Assembly (NCBI GenBank): GCA_003222395.1
Contig: QHWB01000040.1
Coordinates: 126,573-190,572 of the forward strand
From: Acidobacteriota bacterium
GTDB lineage: Bacteria; Acidobacteriota; Vicinamibacteria; Vicinamibacterales; CAVVIG01
DNA: 64,000 bases
Reading direction: 5' to 3'
Shown here one piece after another: positions 10,088 to 20,081 of the stretch; position 1 is the stretch's first letter, and every line of letters starts with the position of its first letter. Made by a program: the position numbers and the translations under genes. The notes beneath the pieces are model-generated. The model worked only from the letters and a program-made list of their open reading frames with translations. It made no database searches and was not told where the DNA came from.

Positions 10088-10789
10088 ATGAGTGGAGAGT
10101 TGCGGCCAGCTCACGACGTCGCGCGCGGCCTGGAGCGCGAAGCCGCCCCTGTCGGGGGTGTCGGGAGCGCTCCGTCGACGCGACGAGGCTCAGCGGCGGC
10201 GCTCTCGCAAGATTCGCGGCTCGCAATCGAGATTCGCGGCCTGGTCGAGAGCGGCCGCGACGACGAGGCGCGCGACCGCTTCGGCGAGCTCGTGGCCATG
10301 CACCAGCATCGCGCGTCGCGCATCGCCTACCAGTACTTGCGCGACGCCGCCGACGCCGACGAAGCGGTGCAGGACGCGTTCGTCAAGGTATTCACGCACA
10401 TCGGTTCGTACCGCGAAGCGTGGCCGTTCGAGGTCTGGTTCACGCGGATTCTCATCAACGGATGCCTCGATCGCCGCAAGGCGCGGTCGCGCCGCGATCG
10501 CTGGACCGTCGGCGCCGAGATTTCGAGCGCCGACGAAGCGCGCGTTTCTGCCGCGGGCGCACCGAACGATCCCGAGCAGCGCCTGCTCGCGCGCGAACGC
10601 CGCGCGCGCATGGCGGCGGCGATCGATCGGCTCGACGGCCGACAGCGCCTGGTCTTCATGCTCTGTCACTACGGCGATTGCACCCCGCGGGAAGTCAGCG
10701 CGATGACGGGGTTGAACGAGTCGACGGTTCGCGTGCATCTGTTCCGCGCCGCGCGCAAGCTGCGCGGCCTGCTCGGAGGAAAGCCGTGA
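10088..10789 (+). CDS. ECF-family RNA polymerase sigma factor
   Basis: Region 2 (YQYLRDAADADEAVQDAFVKVF) and region 4 (LDGRQRLVFMLCHYGDCTPREVSAM followed by a helix-turn-helix) are clear. The N-terminal 45 residues are variable, so the start is uncertain: I use the ATG at 10088, while a GTG at 10064 is in the same frame. The gene ends in GTGA, overlapping the start of a zinc-finger anti-sigma gene, and has a strong GGAGGA just before that junction. The pair presumably forms an envelope or stress regulon switch; the target genes are unknown. Confidence 0.88.
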   Translation: MSGELRPAHDVARGLEREAAPVGGVGSAPSTRRGSAAALSQDSRLAIEIRGLVESGRDDEARDRFGELVAMHQHRASRIAYQYLRDAADADEAVQDAFVKVFTHIGSYREAWPFEVWFTRILINGCLDRRKARSRRDRWTVGAEISSADEARVSAAGAPNDPEQRLLARERRARMAAAIDRLDGRQRLVFMLCHYGDCTPREVSAMTGLNESTVRVHLFRAARKLRGLLGGKP

Positions 10790-11406
10790 TCGGTCGGGCG
10801 CGCCACCTGCAGGAACAGCGGCTGTACGACTGTTACTACGCCGCGCGAACCGGTGAGGCCATCGATCCGCGTGCGGCCGAACATCTCGCCGACTGCGCAG
10901 CGTGCGGCGCGCGCTACGCGGAGCTCTTGCGCTTTCTCGACGCACTGCGCGCTGAGGGCGATGCCGAATCCGACGACCTCTTCACCGCCGAACGGCTCCA
11001 GGCACAGCAGCAGCAGATCGCGCGGCGCATCGAGCACGTCGGCCATCCGGCGCGCGTCATCAGCTTCCCCGCGCAGCTCGTTCGACGCGGCATTTCGTCG
11101 ACGACGGCGCCGACGGCTCCCCGCTGGATCGCCGCCGCCGCGGCGGCGGGCCTGTTCGTCGGGGTCGCGCTCGGCGCCTCCTACGAGTGGGATTGGCACA
11201 ACCAGGACGCCCGCACGGTGTTGAGCGGCGACGCAAACGCGCGCCTGTCACCGATCGCCACGCGCGGCAGCGGATTGGACGACGTCGCCGCCGACGATGC
11301 GTTCCTGTCGGAGCTCGAACTGGCGCTCGATCGGCCGCGCACCCGCGAGTTGATCGCGTACGATGCCCTGACGCCTCACGTGCGCAGCGTGCGTGATCAA
11401 AGGTAG
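10786..11406 (+). CDS. Membrane anti-sigma factor with zf-HC2-like zinc finger
   Basis: From the GTG at 10786 the 206-residue product has HLADCAACGARY, the HxxxCxxC zinc-binding signature of anti-sigma domains, near residue 35. A single hydrophobic segment (WIAAAAAAGLFVGVALGA) lies near residue 110, followed by a periplasmic part. It overlaps the upstream sigma gene by four bases and most likely holds that sigma factor at the membrane. The longer open frame starting at 10420 is out of frame with the sigma gene and should not be used as the start. Confidence 0.85.
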   Translation: MIGRARHLQEQRLYDCYYAARTGEAIDPRAAEHLADCAACGARYAELLRFLDALRAEGDAESDDLFTAERLQAQQQQIARRIEHVGHPARVISFPAQLVRRGISSTTAPTAPRWIAAAAAAGLFVGVALGASYEWDWHNQDARTVLSGDANARLSPIATRGSGLDDVAADDAFLSELELALDRPRTRELIAYDALTPHVRSVRDQR

Positions 11407-11409
11407 GGC

Positions 11410-12582
11410 TTGCCCTCGCTGATCTTCCGGAAGGGTCTGGACCTGAAGCATGCCGTCGCTGGCATGCTGGCCGATAACTACCACAGCGCGCTCGTCGAGC
11501 GTGTGAAGGTCGAGGACTTCACTTACGGCGCCGGACGGCTCACCGTTCATCTCGCGCGCGAGTTCGGCTTCTGCTACGGCGTCGATCGCGCCGTGGATTA
11601 TGCCTACCAGACGCGCGAGCGCTTTCCGGATCGCAGCGTGTTCCTCACCGGCGAAATCATCCACAACCCGCACGTCAACGAGAAGCTCCGGACGATGGGC
11701 ATCCGGTTTCTGAGCGACGAGGACGTCGGGCTGGATCGACTCGGACCGCAAGATGTCGTGATCCTGCCGGCCTTCGGTGTCACCGTGGCGATGCTTCAGC
11801 AGCTCGATCGGCGCGGCTGCACCCTGATCGACACGACGTGCGGATCGGTGCTGAACGTTTGGAAGAACGTCCGCCGCTACGCCGAGGGAGGTTTCACTTC
11901 GATCATCCACGGCAAGGTGTGGCACGAGGAGACGCAGGCAACGGCGTCGCAGGCGGCCGCGTACGGCGGAAAATATCTCGTCGTCCTCGATCGTGCGGAA
12001 ACGGCCGTCGTCTGTGACTACATCCGCAGCGGTGGCGATCGCGCCGCGTTCCTCGCGCGCTTCGCCAACGCCGCGTCGTCCGGCTTCAATCCGGACGACG
12101 ATCTGTACCGCATCGGTCTCGCGAATCAGACGACGATGCTGATGACCGAGTCGCTCGAGATTGGCGAAATGATCCGGGCGGCGATAATCGACCGCGACGG
12201 TGAGGCGGCCGCCGCGTCGCGCTATCAGGCGTTCGACACGATCTGCAGCGCCACCCAGGATCGACAGGACGCGGTCGTCGCATTGCTGCGCGACACCGCC
12301 ATCGACCTGATGATCGTCATCGGCGGCTACAACAGCAGCAACACCGCCAACCTCGCGCGGATCTGCGCGGCGTCACGACCGACGTATCACATTGCCGATC
12401 CCGACTGCCTGCTGTCGCCGCAGCAGATTCGTCATCGTCCCGTTGGCGCCAAAGCCGAAGTGACGACCGACGCCTGGCTGCCGCTCGATCGACCCGTGGC
12501 GATCGGTCTGACTTCCGGCGCCTCGACGCCGGACAATCTGGTCGGCGCGGCCATCGTCCGTCTCGAAGCATTCTGTTCGTGA
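11410..12582 (+). CDS. ispH: 4-hydroxy-3-methylbut-2-enyl diphosphate reductase, long form
   Basis: The last step of the MEP isoprenoid pathway: an iron-sulfur enzyme that makes IPP and DMAPP from HMBPP. The three cluster cysteines are at about 55 (EFGFCYGVDRA), 144 (DTTCGSV) and 279 (DTICSATQDRQ). At 390 residues it belongs to the long cyanobacterial/plant-like branch, which has an extended N-terminus and central region, rather than the 310-residue E. coli type. The start is a TTG four bases after the anti-sigma stop, so it may be co-transcribed. Confidence 0.92.
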   Translation: MPSLIFRKGLDLKHAVAGMLADNYHSALVERVKVEDFTYGAGRLTVHLAREFGFCYGVDRAVDYAYQTRERFPDRSVFLTGEIIHNPHVNEKLRTMGIRFLSDEDVGLDRLGPQDVVILPAFGVTVAMLQQLDRRGCTLIDTTCGSVLNVWKNVRRYAEGGFTSIIHGKVWHEETQATASQAAAYGGKYLVVLDRAETAVVCDYIRSGGDRAAFLARFANAASSGFNPDDDLYRIGLANQTTMLMTESLEIGEMIRAAIIDRDGEAAAASRYQAFDTICSATQDRQDAVVALLRDTAIDLMIVIGGYNSSNTANLARICAASRPTYHIADPDCLLSPQQIRHRPVGAKAEVTTDAWLPLDRPVAIGLTSGASTPDNLVGAAIVRLEAFCS

Positions 12583-12705
12583 GCGGTCAGGCGCCCCAAC
12601 GCGAGCAGCAGAAGTCCCAGCGTCACCCACGCGATGAACAACGGCTTCATGCCGGCTGATTCAGCAACCGCAGTGCCAAGACGAGGCGTCCCCGAGGATC
12701 GGTGG

Positions 12706-15357
12706 ATGATCCGCGTCGCGTGCGGTTTTCTCGTGTCGGCATCTGTCGCTTTGGCCGGTGTCTCCACGTTCGCGCAGACGACAGCGCCGACACCCGAGTC
12801 GGTCATCGGCTGGCCGCCGTGCGCCGATTACAAGCTGGCCACCTACGAACAGATTGAAGACTATTTCCGCAAACTGGCGATCGCGGTCCCTTCGCGGATG
12901 CAGCTCATCGAGATGGGGAAGACGGCCGAAGGACGGACGCAGGTACTCGCCGTCGTCTCCTCGGAACAAAACCTCCGCCAGCTCGGCAAGTACAAGGACA
13001 TCGCGCGCAGGCTCGCGCTGGCGCGGGCGTCGACAAGCCGGGTGCGGCCGGAGCCGGCCGACGGGCAAAACGATGGCGACCGCTTGACCGATGGCGAAGC
13101 GCGCGCGCTCGCGCGCGAGGGAAAGGCCGTCGTCTGGATCGACTTCGGCCTCCACTCCTCGGAGGTGGCACACGGGCAGACGGCGCCGCTGCTGGTGCAC
13201 AAGGTCGTCACCGAAGAATCGGATGAAATGCGGTTCATCCGCGACAACGTGATTCTTCTGCTCGTCGCGAACATGAACCCCGACGGCACGACTATGGTCG
13301 CGACGTGGTATCGCGAGCATCGCGGCAAACCGTGGGAAGACCGTGTTCCCGAGTTGTGGCACAAGTACGTCGGTCACGACGACAACCGCGACTGGTTCAT
13401 GATGAACCAGGGGGAAACGAGGAACAGCGCGAGACTGCTCTACACGGAGTGGTTTCCGCAGATCATCTACAACCACCACCAGTCAGGTCCGTTTCCCTCG
13501 CGCATCTTCGTTCCGCCGTTCGACGATCCGATGAATCCGAACATTCCGCCGCTGGTCATGCGCGGCGTGAACCTGGTGGGCGACGCGATGACGCGCCGCC
13601 TCGATCAGGAAGGCAAGCGCGGCGCCGTCTCGCGCATCGGTTTCGACACGTGGTGGAACGGCGGCATGCGCACGGCGCCGTATTTCCACAACATGATCGG
13701 GATTCTCACCGAGACCGGCCACGCGTCGGCGACGCCGGCGACCTACGATGCGGCGGCCTTTCCGAAGTACTTCGCCAATACGACGATCCCGACGCTCGAG
13801 CCGACAACCTATTACCCGAGCCCGTTCCTCGGCGGCGAGTGGCACATCCGCGACAGCTGCGACTACATGGTGACGACGTCCATGGCGCTGCTCGACATCG
13901 CGGCGAAGCGCCGGGAGGAGTGGCTCTACGACATCTACCAGATGGCCCGGGACGCGACCCGGAACCACGCGAACGAAACGTTCATCGTACCGATGGCGAG
14001 CGGAGCGAGCCGGGGAGACGACGTCCAATGGGACCCGCCGACGGCCGTCAAGATGATCAACGTGCTGCGGCTCGGGGGCGTCGAGATCGAGCGCGCGCGC
14101 GCCGCGTTCGATGCGGGCGGACGCCACTACGGCGCCGGTTCGTTCGTCATCCGCGGCGCGCAGCCGTTCGAACCGTACGTGCGCGACCTGCTGACGCCGC
14201 AGGCCTATCCCGACGTGCGCTTGTACCCAGGCGGTCCGCCGAAGCGTCCGTACGACATCACCGGCTGGACACTCAACTATCAGATGGGCGTGAAAGTCGA
14301 TCGCGTGATGGAAGCGGTCCGCGTCGCAACGGAAGCGATTGACGTCGCGCCGCCGCCTGACGTCGCGACACCGGCATCCGCGCGCGCGGCGTTCGCGCTC
14401 GATCCGCGCGCGAACGATTCGTTCACGATCGTCAACCGTCTGCTGAAAGCGGGCGAAACCGTCTTGCGCGCGACCGAGCCGCTGGCGCTGAACGATGCGA
14501 CATGGCCGGCTGGCGCCTTTGTGATCAAGCCGGCCGCGGGCACGGCAGTACGGGTTGGCGACGCGGCGCGCGCATTTGGCGTCGCCGTCGCGTCGCTCGA
14601 TCAGATGCCGCGCGATCTTCTCGAGGTCAAGGCGCCGCGCGTCGGCATCTACCACGCGTGGGGCGGCAACATGGACGAAGGCTGGACGCGCTGGCTGCTC
14701 GAGCAGTTCGAGTTTCCTTACACCAGCGTGTTCGACCGTGATGTGCGAGTCGGCAATCTGCGCGCGCGATACGACGTCATCCTGCTGCCTGATGCGACCT
14801 ACGAGCAGATGTTGAATGGGATGGCGGCCGGCACGATGCCGGACGCGTACACCGGAGGCATGACGGCGCGCGGCGTGACGAACTTATACGAGTTCGCCGC
14901 GAGTGGAGGAACTCTCGTCGCGATGGATCGCGCCGCCGACCTGCCGTTGTCCGCGTTCGGACTCCACGTCGAGAACGTCACGACCTCAGCGCGCGAGGCC
15001 GACTTCTATATTCCGGGCAGCATCCTGAAGATCAAAGTCAGCGCGAATCATCCTGTCGCGTACGGCATGCCGCCCGATGCGGCGGCGTTCTTCATCAACG
15101 GCCCGGCGTTCGCAGCCGTCGGCGCGCAGAACGTCCACATCGTGGCCGAATATCCGGCGCGCGATCTGCTCCTCAGTGGCTGGCTGCTGGGCGAGCCGGT
15201 GATCGCGGGACGGGCGGCAGTCGTCGAAGTCGCAGTCGACAAGGGGCGGGTCGTACTGCTGGGCTTCCGGACCCAGCACCGCGCGCAGCCGCACGGCACG
15301 TACAAGCTGCTTTTCAACGCGATCCTGCTCGGCTCGTCGCAGCGTGGCCCGACGTAA
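12706..15357 (+). CDS. Secreted M14-family zinc carboxypeptidase-like protein
   Basis: A large exported metallopeptidase of 883 residues from the ATG at 12706, which begins directly with a signal peptide (MIRVACGFLVSASVALAGVS, cut after AQ). The in-frame ATG at 12634 would add 24 unlikely residues. The zinc ligands look to be H and E of LHSSEVAHGQ plus a later histidine (IIYNHHQSG), and TETG holds the probable catalytic glutamate. The C-terminal half has a glutamine amidotransferase-like fold feel (RVGIYHAWGGNMDEGWTRW), common in this Acidobacteriota family. The substrate is unknown. Confidence 0.85.
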   Translation: MIRVACGFLVSASVALAGVSTFAQTTAPTPESVIGWPPCADYKLATYEQIEDYFRKLAIAVPSRMQLIEMGKTAEGRTQVLAVVSSEQNLRQLGKYKDIARRLALARASTSRVRPEPADGQNDGDRLTDGEARALAREGKAVVWIDFGLHSSEVAHGQTAPLLVHKVVTEESDEMRFIRDNVILLLVANMNPDGTTMVATWYREHRGKPWEDRVPELWHKYVGHDDNRDWFMMNQGETRNSARLLYTEWFPQIIYNHHQSGPFPSRIFVPPFDDPMNPNIPPLVMRGVNLVGDAMTRRLDQEGKRGAVSRIGFDTWWNGGMRTAPYFHNMIGILTETGHASATPATYDAAAFPKYFANTTIPTLEPTTYYPSPFLGGEWHIRDSCDYMVTTSMALLDIAAKRREEWLYDIYQMARDATRNHANETFIVPMASGASRGDDVQWDPPTAVKMINVLRLGGVEIERARAAFDAGGRHYGAGSFVIRGAQPFEPYVRDLLTPQAYPDVRLYPGGPPKRPYDITGWTLNYQMGVKVDRVMEAVRVATEAIDVAPPPDVATPASARAAFALDPRANDSFTIVNRLLKAGETVLRATEPLALNDATWPAGAFVIKPAAGTAVRVGDAARAFGVAVASLDQMPRDLLEVKAPRVGIYHAWGGNMDEGWTRWLLEQFEFPYTSVFDRDVRVGNLRARYDVILLPDATYEQMLNGMAAGTMPDAYTGGMTARGVTNLYEFAASGGTLVAMDRAADLPLSAFGLHVENVTTSAREADFYIPGSILKIKVSANHPVAYGMPPDAAAFFINGPAFAAVGAQNVHIVAEYPARDLLLSGWLLGEPVIAGRAAVVEVAVDKGRVVLLGFRTQHRAQPHGTYKLLFNAILLGSSQRGPT

Positions 15358-15367
15358 AAAGTTGTCT

Positions 15368-15425
15368 CCTCTGAAATAGCCGCCTTCACGACGTCGTATC
15401 CCTCTACGAACCGTATTATCAGAGG
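15368..15425. promoter_or_regulatory. Inverted repeat ahead of the efflux operon
   Basis: CCTCTGA at 15368-15374 and its complement TCAGAGG at 15419-15425 bracket the region just upstream of the LTXXQ gene. TATTAT at 15414-15419 could be a -10. This may be an operator pair or a hairpin in the leader; the sequence alone cannot decide. Confidence 0.3.
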
Positions 15426-15433
15426 TTTACGCA

Positions 15434-15871
15434 ATGGAGTTGACCTGGGTGCGCAGGCTGTTGCCCGCCATATTTTTCTCAGTGGCGCTGGCCGCGTCTG
15501 CCCTTGGACAATCGTTCGGTTTTGCCTGGTGGCGCGACCCGCAGTTTCAGCGCGATCTTTCCCTGACGGCCGATCAGGTCAACCGTATTGAAACCGTCTT
15601 CCAGTCGACGATCCCGACCCTACGCGCCAAGAAAACGGACCTCGATTCGCAGGAGGACGAGCTATCGCGCCTGGTCGCGACGAATGCGGACGAGACCGTC
15701 GTCACGCGGCAGGTCGACAAAGTCGAAGCGATCCGATCGCACATGAACAAAATGCGCACGCTGATGCTGTTGCACATGCGCCAGGTGCTCACGCCGGATC
15801 AACGCGTCAAATTGAATAAGCTCTACGAGCAGCAGAAGAATTCGAACCGCCCCAAAGGCGAGAAGCGATAG
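15434..15871 (+). CDS. Periplasmic LTXXQ (Spy/CpxP-like) protein
   Basis: A 145-residue exported protein with a signal peptide (cleaved near ALGQ), then helices carrying LTADQ (near residue 47) and LTPDQ (near residue 118), the paired LTxxQ motifs of Spy/CpxP chaperone-like stress sensors. The C-terminus is highly basic. It is first in the efflux locus, 38 bases before tolC, which suggests that it senses envelope stress or acts as a chaperone for the exporter genes. Confidence 0.8.
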   Translation: MELTWVRRLLPAIFFSVALAASALGQSFGFAWWRDPQFQRDLSLTADQVNRIETVFQSTIPTLRAKKTDLDSQEDELSRLVATNADETVVTRQVDKVEAIRSHMNKMRTLMLLHMRQVLTPDQRVKLNKLYEQQKNSNRPKGEKR

Positions 15872-15872
15872 G

Positions 15873-15896
15873 TATCGCGAGGCTTTCAGCCGAGCG
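15873..15896. repeat. Single arm of the TAGCGCGAG palindromic repeat family
   Basis: This stretch matches 23 of 24 bases of the right arm (read on the minus strand) of the complete palindrome at 34673-34741. It lies between the LTXXQ gene and tolC. Only one arm is present. Confidence 0.55.
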
Positions 15897-15909
15897 ACGG
15901 AGATATGTA

Positions 15910-17619
15910 ATGGCACCCAACCGAACGATCTGGATCCTGACTGGCGTGTTCGTACTGGCCTGCACCGCCGCGCAGGCACAGGTGTCCGATGCGCGCATTC
16001 ACGAGCTCATCAGGCAGGCGGCCGAAAAGGTGTCGCAGACCGACGCGTCGGTGCAGCCGCCGGTGGCCGGCGCCGCGGCGCAGGCGCGGCCGGTCGTGCG
16101 GCTCACGCTCGACGAAGCGGTGAAGCTGACGCTCGACCGCAATCTCGATATCGCGGTACAGCGGTTGAATCCGGAGATCAACGACATCGCGATCGCCAGT
16201 GTGCGCTCAGTCTACAGCCCGACCCTTACGTCGACGATCGGTCCGCAGTCGGTCACGCAGCTGCCGACTAGCGCCTTGCAACTTGGCAACAACGGCACTG
16301 CCACAATCAACGACACCATGACCTTCAACGGCGGCATCGCGCAGAGCGTTCCGTGGGGCGGCGGTTCGTTTTCGCTGGCATTGAACAACTTCAAGCGCAC
16401 GACCACCAGTAACAACGCGCTGTTCAATCCGCAGTTCAATTCAAGTCTGAGCTTCGCGTACACGCAGCCGCTGCTTCGCAACTTCCGCATCGATTCGACG
16501 CGCCAGCAGCTGCAGGTCACCAAGATCAACCGCGACATTTCGGACGTGCAGCTGCGCGCGACGGTCACCAACACGCTGTCCAATGTGCGGAATGCCTACT
16601 GGGATTACGTATTCGCGGTTCAGAGCGTCGAAGTCGCCCAGAAATCGGTGGCGCTCGCCGAACAGCTCGTGAAGGACAATCAGACGCGGGTCGAGGTCGG
16701 TACGATGGCGCCGATCGACGTCGTGCAGGCGCAGTCGCAGGCCGCGACCGCACGCCAAAATCTCGCGGTCGCGCAGCAGGCGATGCGGACCGGCGAGCTG
16801 GCCGTCAAGCGGCTGATCGTCAGCGGCACTGAGGATCCGAACTGGAGCGTCCAGATCGATCCTGTCGATCGGCCCGACTTCGTGGCGCAATCCATTGATG
16901 TCGAAGCGGCGGTGCGCCGGGCATTGAACGAGCGTACCGACCTCGACATCGCCAAGAAAAACGTGACGTCCAACGACGTCACGCTCAAATTCCTGAGCGA
17001 CCAGCTCAAGCCGCAGGCGGACTTCAATGTCAGTTACATCCCGCAGGGCGTCGGCGGCACCGAGTTGTTCCGCGATACCAGCATCCTCGGCAGCCCGATC
17101 AGCCGCACCGAGAACCTCGGCATCAGCAACGCGTTTTCGACGCTGTTCCACAACCAGTACCCGCAATGGACAGCGCAGGTCAATTTCTCGTACCCCCTCG
17201 GCACGAGTTCGCAGGAGGCAAACGTCGCGCGCGCGCGCGTCCAGCTCACGCAGGTGCAGGCCCAGGTGAAACAGATCGAGCTGCAGGTTGCGACCGACGT
17301 GACCAACGCCGCCGTGACCGTGCAGAGCAACGGTGAGCGTGTCCAGGCGGCGCAGGCGGCGCGCGAGCTCGCCGAGAAGCAGCTCGAGGCCGAGCAGAGC
17401 AAGTTCGAGGTCGGGATGTCGACCAACTACAACGTCATCCAGTCACAGCGCGACCTGGCGACAGCGCAGAACAACGAGTTGCAGGCGATCCTGAATTATC
17501 GCAAGTCACTCGTCGAGCTCGAACGGCTGCAGCAGACGACGCTGCAGAACCTGAACATCACGGTACTGACCGCGGGCGGCGGCGGCGGTACGGCGGTGCG
17601 CACGACGGCCGGCCAGTAA
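15910..17619 (+). CDS. TolC-family outer membrane efflux protein
   Basis: A 569-residue outer membrane channel with a signal peptide (VFVLACTAAQAQ), then two repeated outer-membrane-efflux domains: LTLDEAVKLTLDRNLDI near residue 68, and a second coiled-coil half with EVGTMAPIDVVQAQSQ and EVGMSTNYNVIQSQRDLATAQ. It is the only TolC in a locus with three inner-membrane pumps (MacB type and two RND), so all may share it. Confidence 0.9.
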   Translation: MAPNRTIWILTGVFVLACTAAQAQVSDARIHELIRQAAEKVSQTDASVQPPVAGAAAQARPVVRLTLDEAVKLTLDRNLDIAVQRLNPEINDIAIASVRSVYSPTLTSTIGPQSVTQLPTSALQLGNNGTATINDTMTFNGGIAQSVPWGGGSFSLALNNFKRTTTSNNALFNPQFNSSLSFAYTQPLLRNFRIDSTRQQLQVTKINRDISDVQLRATVTNTLSNVRNAYWDYVFAVQSVEVAQKSVALAEQLVKDNQTRVEVGTMAPIDVVQAQSQAATARQNLAVAQQAMRTGELAVKRLIVSGTEDPNWSVQIDPVDRPDFVAQSIDVEAAVRRALNERTDLDIAKKNVTSNDVTLKFLSDQLKPQADFNVSYIPQGVGGTELFRDTSILGSPISRTENLGISNAFSTLFHNQYPQWTAQVNFSYPLGTSSQEANVARARVQLTQVQAQVKQIELQVATDVTNAAVTVQSNGERVQAAQAARELAEKQLEAEQSKFEVGMSTNYNVIQSQRDLATAQNNELQAILNYRKSLVELERLQQTTLQNLNITVLTAGGGGGTAVRTTAGQ

Positions 17620-17638
17620 TGACGACCAGACGGTAATC

Positions 17639-19318
17639 ATGAAGCGAGCGGTCACGGTCCTCGTCATCATCGCGGCCATCGGCGCAGGCGCCGGGGCGTA
17701 CTACATCCGGCGCGGCGCGCCCGACGTCCAGGTGCAGACCTCGCCTATCAGCCGCGGTGACATCATCGATACAGTCGGCGCGACCGGCACGCTCCAGGCG
17801 GTGACGACCGTGCAGGTGGGAAGCCAGGTGTCGGGCAACATCGCCTGGCTCGGCGCCGACTTCAATTCGATCGTGCGCAAAGGACAGGTGATCGCGCGGC
17901 TCGATGCGTCGCTCTTCGAGGCGCAGCTGCAGCAGGCGCGCGCCAACCTGTCGCAGACACAGGCGAATCTGACCAAGGCCGAGAGCGATCTCGAGCAGCG
18001 CAAAGTGCAGCTGCAGGACGCGCAGCAGAAGTACACGCGCGCGAAGGAGCTCGCCGCCAGGAGCCTGCTCCCGCAGAGCGATCTCGATTCGGCGAAGGTC
18101 GCGGTCGATATGGCGCAGGCCGCGCTCGCGTCGCAGCAGGCGACCGTCACGCAGGCGCGCGCGGCGGTCAGCCAGTCGCAGGCGTCGGTGAATCAGAATC
18201 AGGTGAACCTCGATCACACCGTGATCGCGGCGCCGATCGACGGCATCGTCACGCAGCGGAACGTGGACGTCGGCCAGACGGTCGCGGCCAGCATGCAGGC
18301 GCCGACGCTGTTCATCATCGCCGCCGATCTGACGAAGATGCAGGTCAACGCGAACATCGACGAGGCCGACGTCGGCCGCATCCGGCCGGCGCAGCACGTC
18401 ACGTTCCGCGTGGATGCTTATCCGACGGAAACCTTCGAAGGAAACGTCTCGCAGATTCGGCTGCAGCCGGTCGTCGTGCAGAACGTGACGACCTACGGCA
18501 CCGTGATCGACGTGCCGAACGCGCAGCTGAAGCTCAAGCCGGGAATGACCGCGAACGTGAAGATCGAGATTGCGAAACGGTCCGATGCGTTGCGCATTCC
18601 AAATGCAGCACTGCGGTTCCGACCGACCACGGATCTGTTCGCGGCGCTCAATCAGCCGGTGCCGCCTGAAGTACAGGGCGGTGGCCGTGGAGGACGCGGC
18701 GCCTTTGGGAATCGCGCCGGCGGCAACGCAACTTCAGCGCAGCCGTCGTCGCCGGTCGCCGTGCCGCAGGGATCGTCCGGCGCGCAGGAGGCGCCGCGCG
18801 CCGACGGCGGCGGGCGCCGCGGATTCGATCCCGCGCGGATGGAGCGATTCAAGTCGATGTCGCCGGACGAGCAGAAGCAGTTCATCGCGCGCATGAAAGA
18901 GCGCGGACAGGACACGAGCGCGTTCGAGAAGCTGGCCGCGCACGATTCGCAGAGCTCGAAAGGCTCGCAGCCATCTGCCGCATCGGCTCTGCGACAGAAG
19001 TACGGAGCGCCGGCGAACGGCCAGACCGCGCAGACCATCGACGCCTTGTTCCCTCCGCTGCCGACCGTTGAATCGCGCGGGCGCGCCTGGTTGTTCATGG
19101 ATCACCAGTTGAAACCGGTGAACCTGCGGCTCGGCGTCACCGATGGCACCTATACCGAGCTGATCTCGACGGAGCTGCAGCCGGGGATGGAAGTCGTGAC
19201 CGGCGTCACCGGCCTGGGCGCCACGCGCAGTACGGGAGGCCAGCAGGGCACCGGCAATCCGCTGATGCCGCAGCGAGGCGGACCGCCGGGCGGCGGCGGT
19301 TTCCGCGGCGGACGATAA
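17639..19318 (+). CDS. MacA-like periplasmic adaptor (HlyD/RND family)
   Basis: Membrane-anchored adaptor linking the MacB-type transporter to TolC. It has an N-terminal membrane segment, a lipoyl/barrel-sandwich half motif ([18 protein letters not shown]), a long coiled-coil hairpin rich in Gln and Ala (residues 95-190), the second lipoyl half and beta domains. At 559 residues it is well above the usual 370 to 400. The extra length is a Gly/Arg-rich low-complexity insert with a helical patch ([17 protein letters not shown]) near residues 340-460, and the tail is also Gly/Pro rich. Confidence 0.88.
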   Translation: MKRAVTVLVIIAAIGAGAGAYYIRRGAPDVQVQTSPISRGDIIDTVGATGTLQAVTTVQVGSQVSGNIAWLGADFNSIVRKGQVIARLDASLFEAQLQQARANLSQTQANLTKAESDLEQRKVQLQDAQQKYTRAKELAARSLLPQSDLDSAKVAVDMAQAALASQQATVTQARAAVSQSQASVNQNQVNLDHTVIAAPIDGIVTQRNVDVGQTVAASMQAPTLFIIAADLTKMQVNANIDEADVGRIRPAQHVTFRVDAYPTETFEGNVSQIRLQPVVVQNVTTYGTVIDVPNAQLKLKPGMTANVKIEIAKRSDALRIPNAALRFRPTTDLFAALNQPVPPEVQGGGRGGRGAFGNRAGGNATSAQPSSPVAVPQGSSGAQEAPRADGGGRRGFDPARMERFKSMSPDEQKQFIARMKERGQDTSAFEKLAAHDSQSSKGSQPSAASALRQKYGAPANGQTAQTIDALFPPLPTVESRGRAWLFMDHQLKPVNLRLGVTDGTYTELISTELQPGMEVVTGVTGLGATRSTGGQQGTGNPLMPQRGGPPGGGGFRGGR

Positions 19319-19331
19319 CGAATCAGGAACG

Positions 19332-20077
<746 letters not shown>

Positions 20078-20081
<4 letters not shown>

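Noticed and set aside
10420-11406. Longer start for the zf-HC2 anti-sigma gene
   Set aside because: The extra 122 residues are read out of frame across the sigma gene; the GTG at 10786 with GGAGGA is the natural start.
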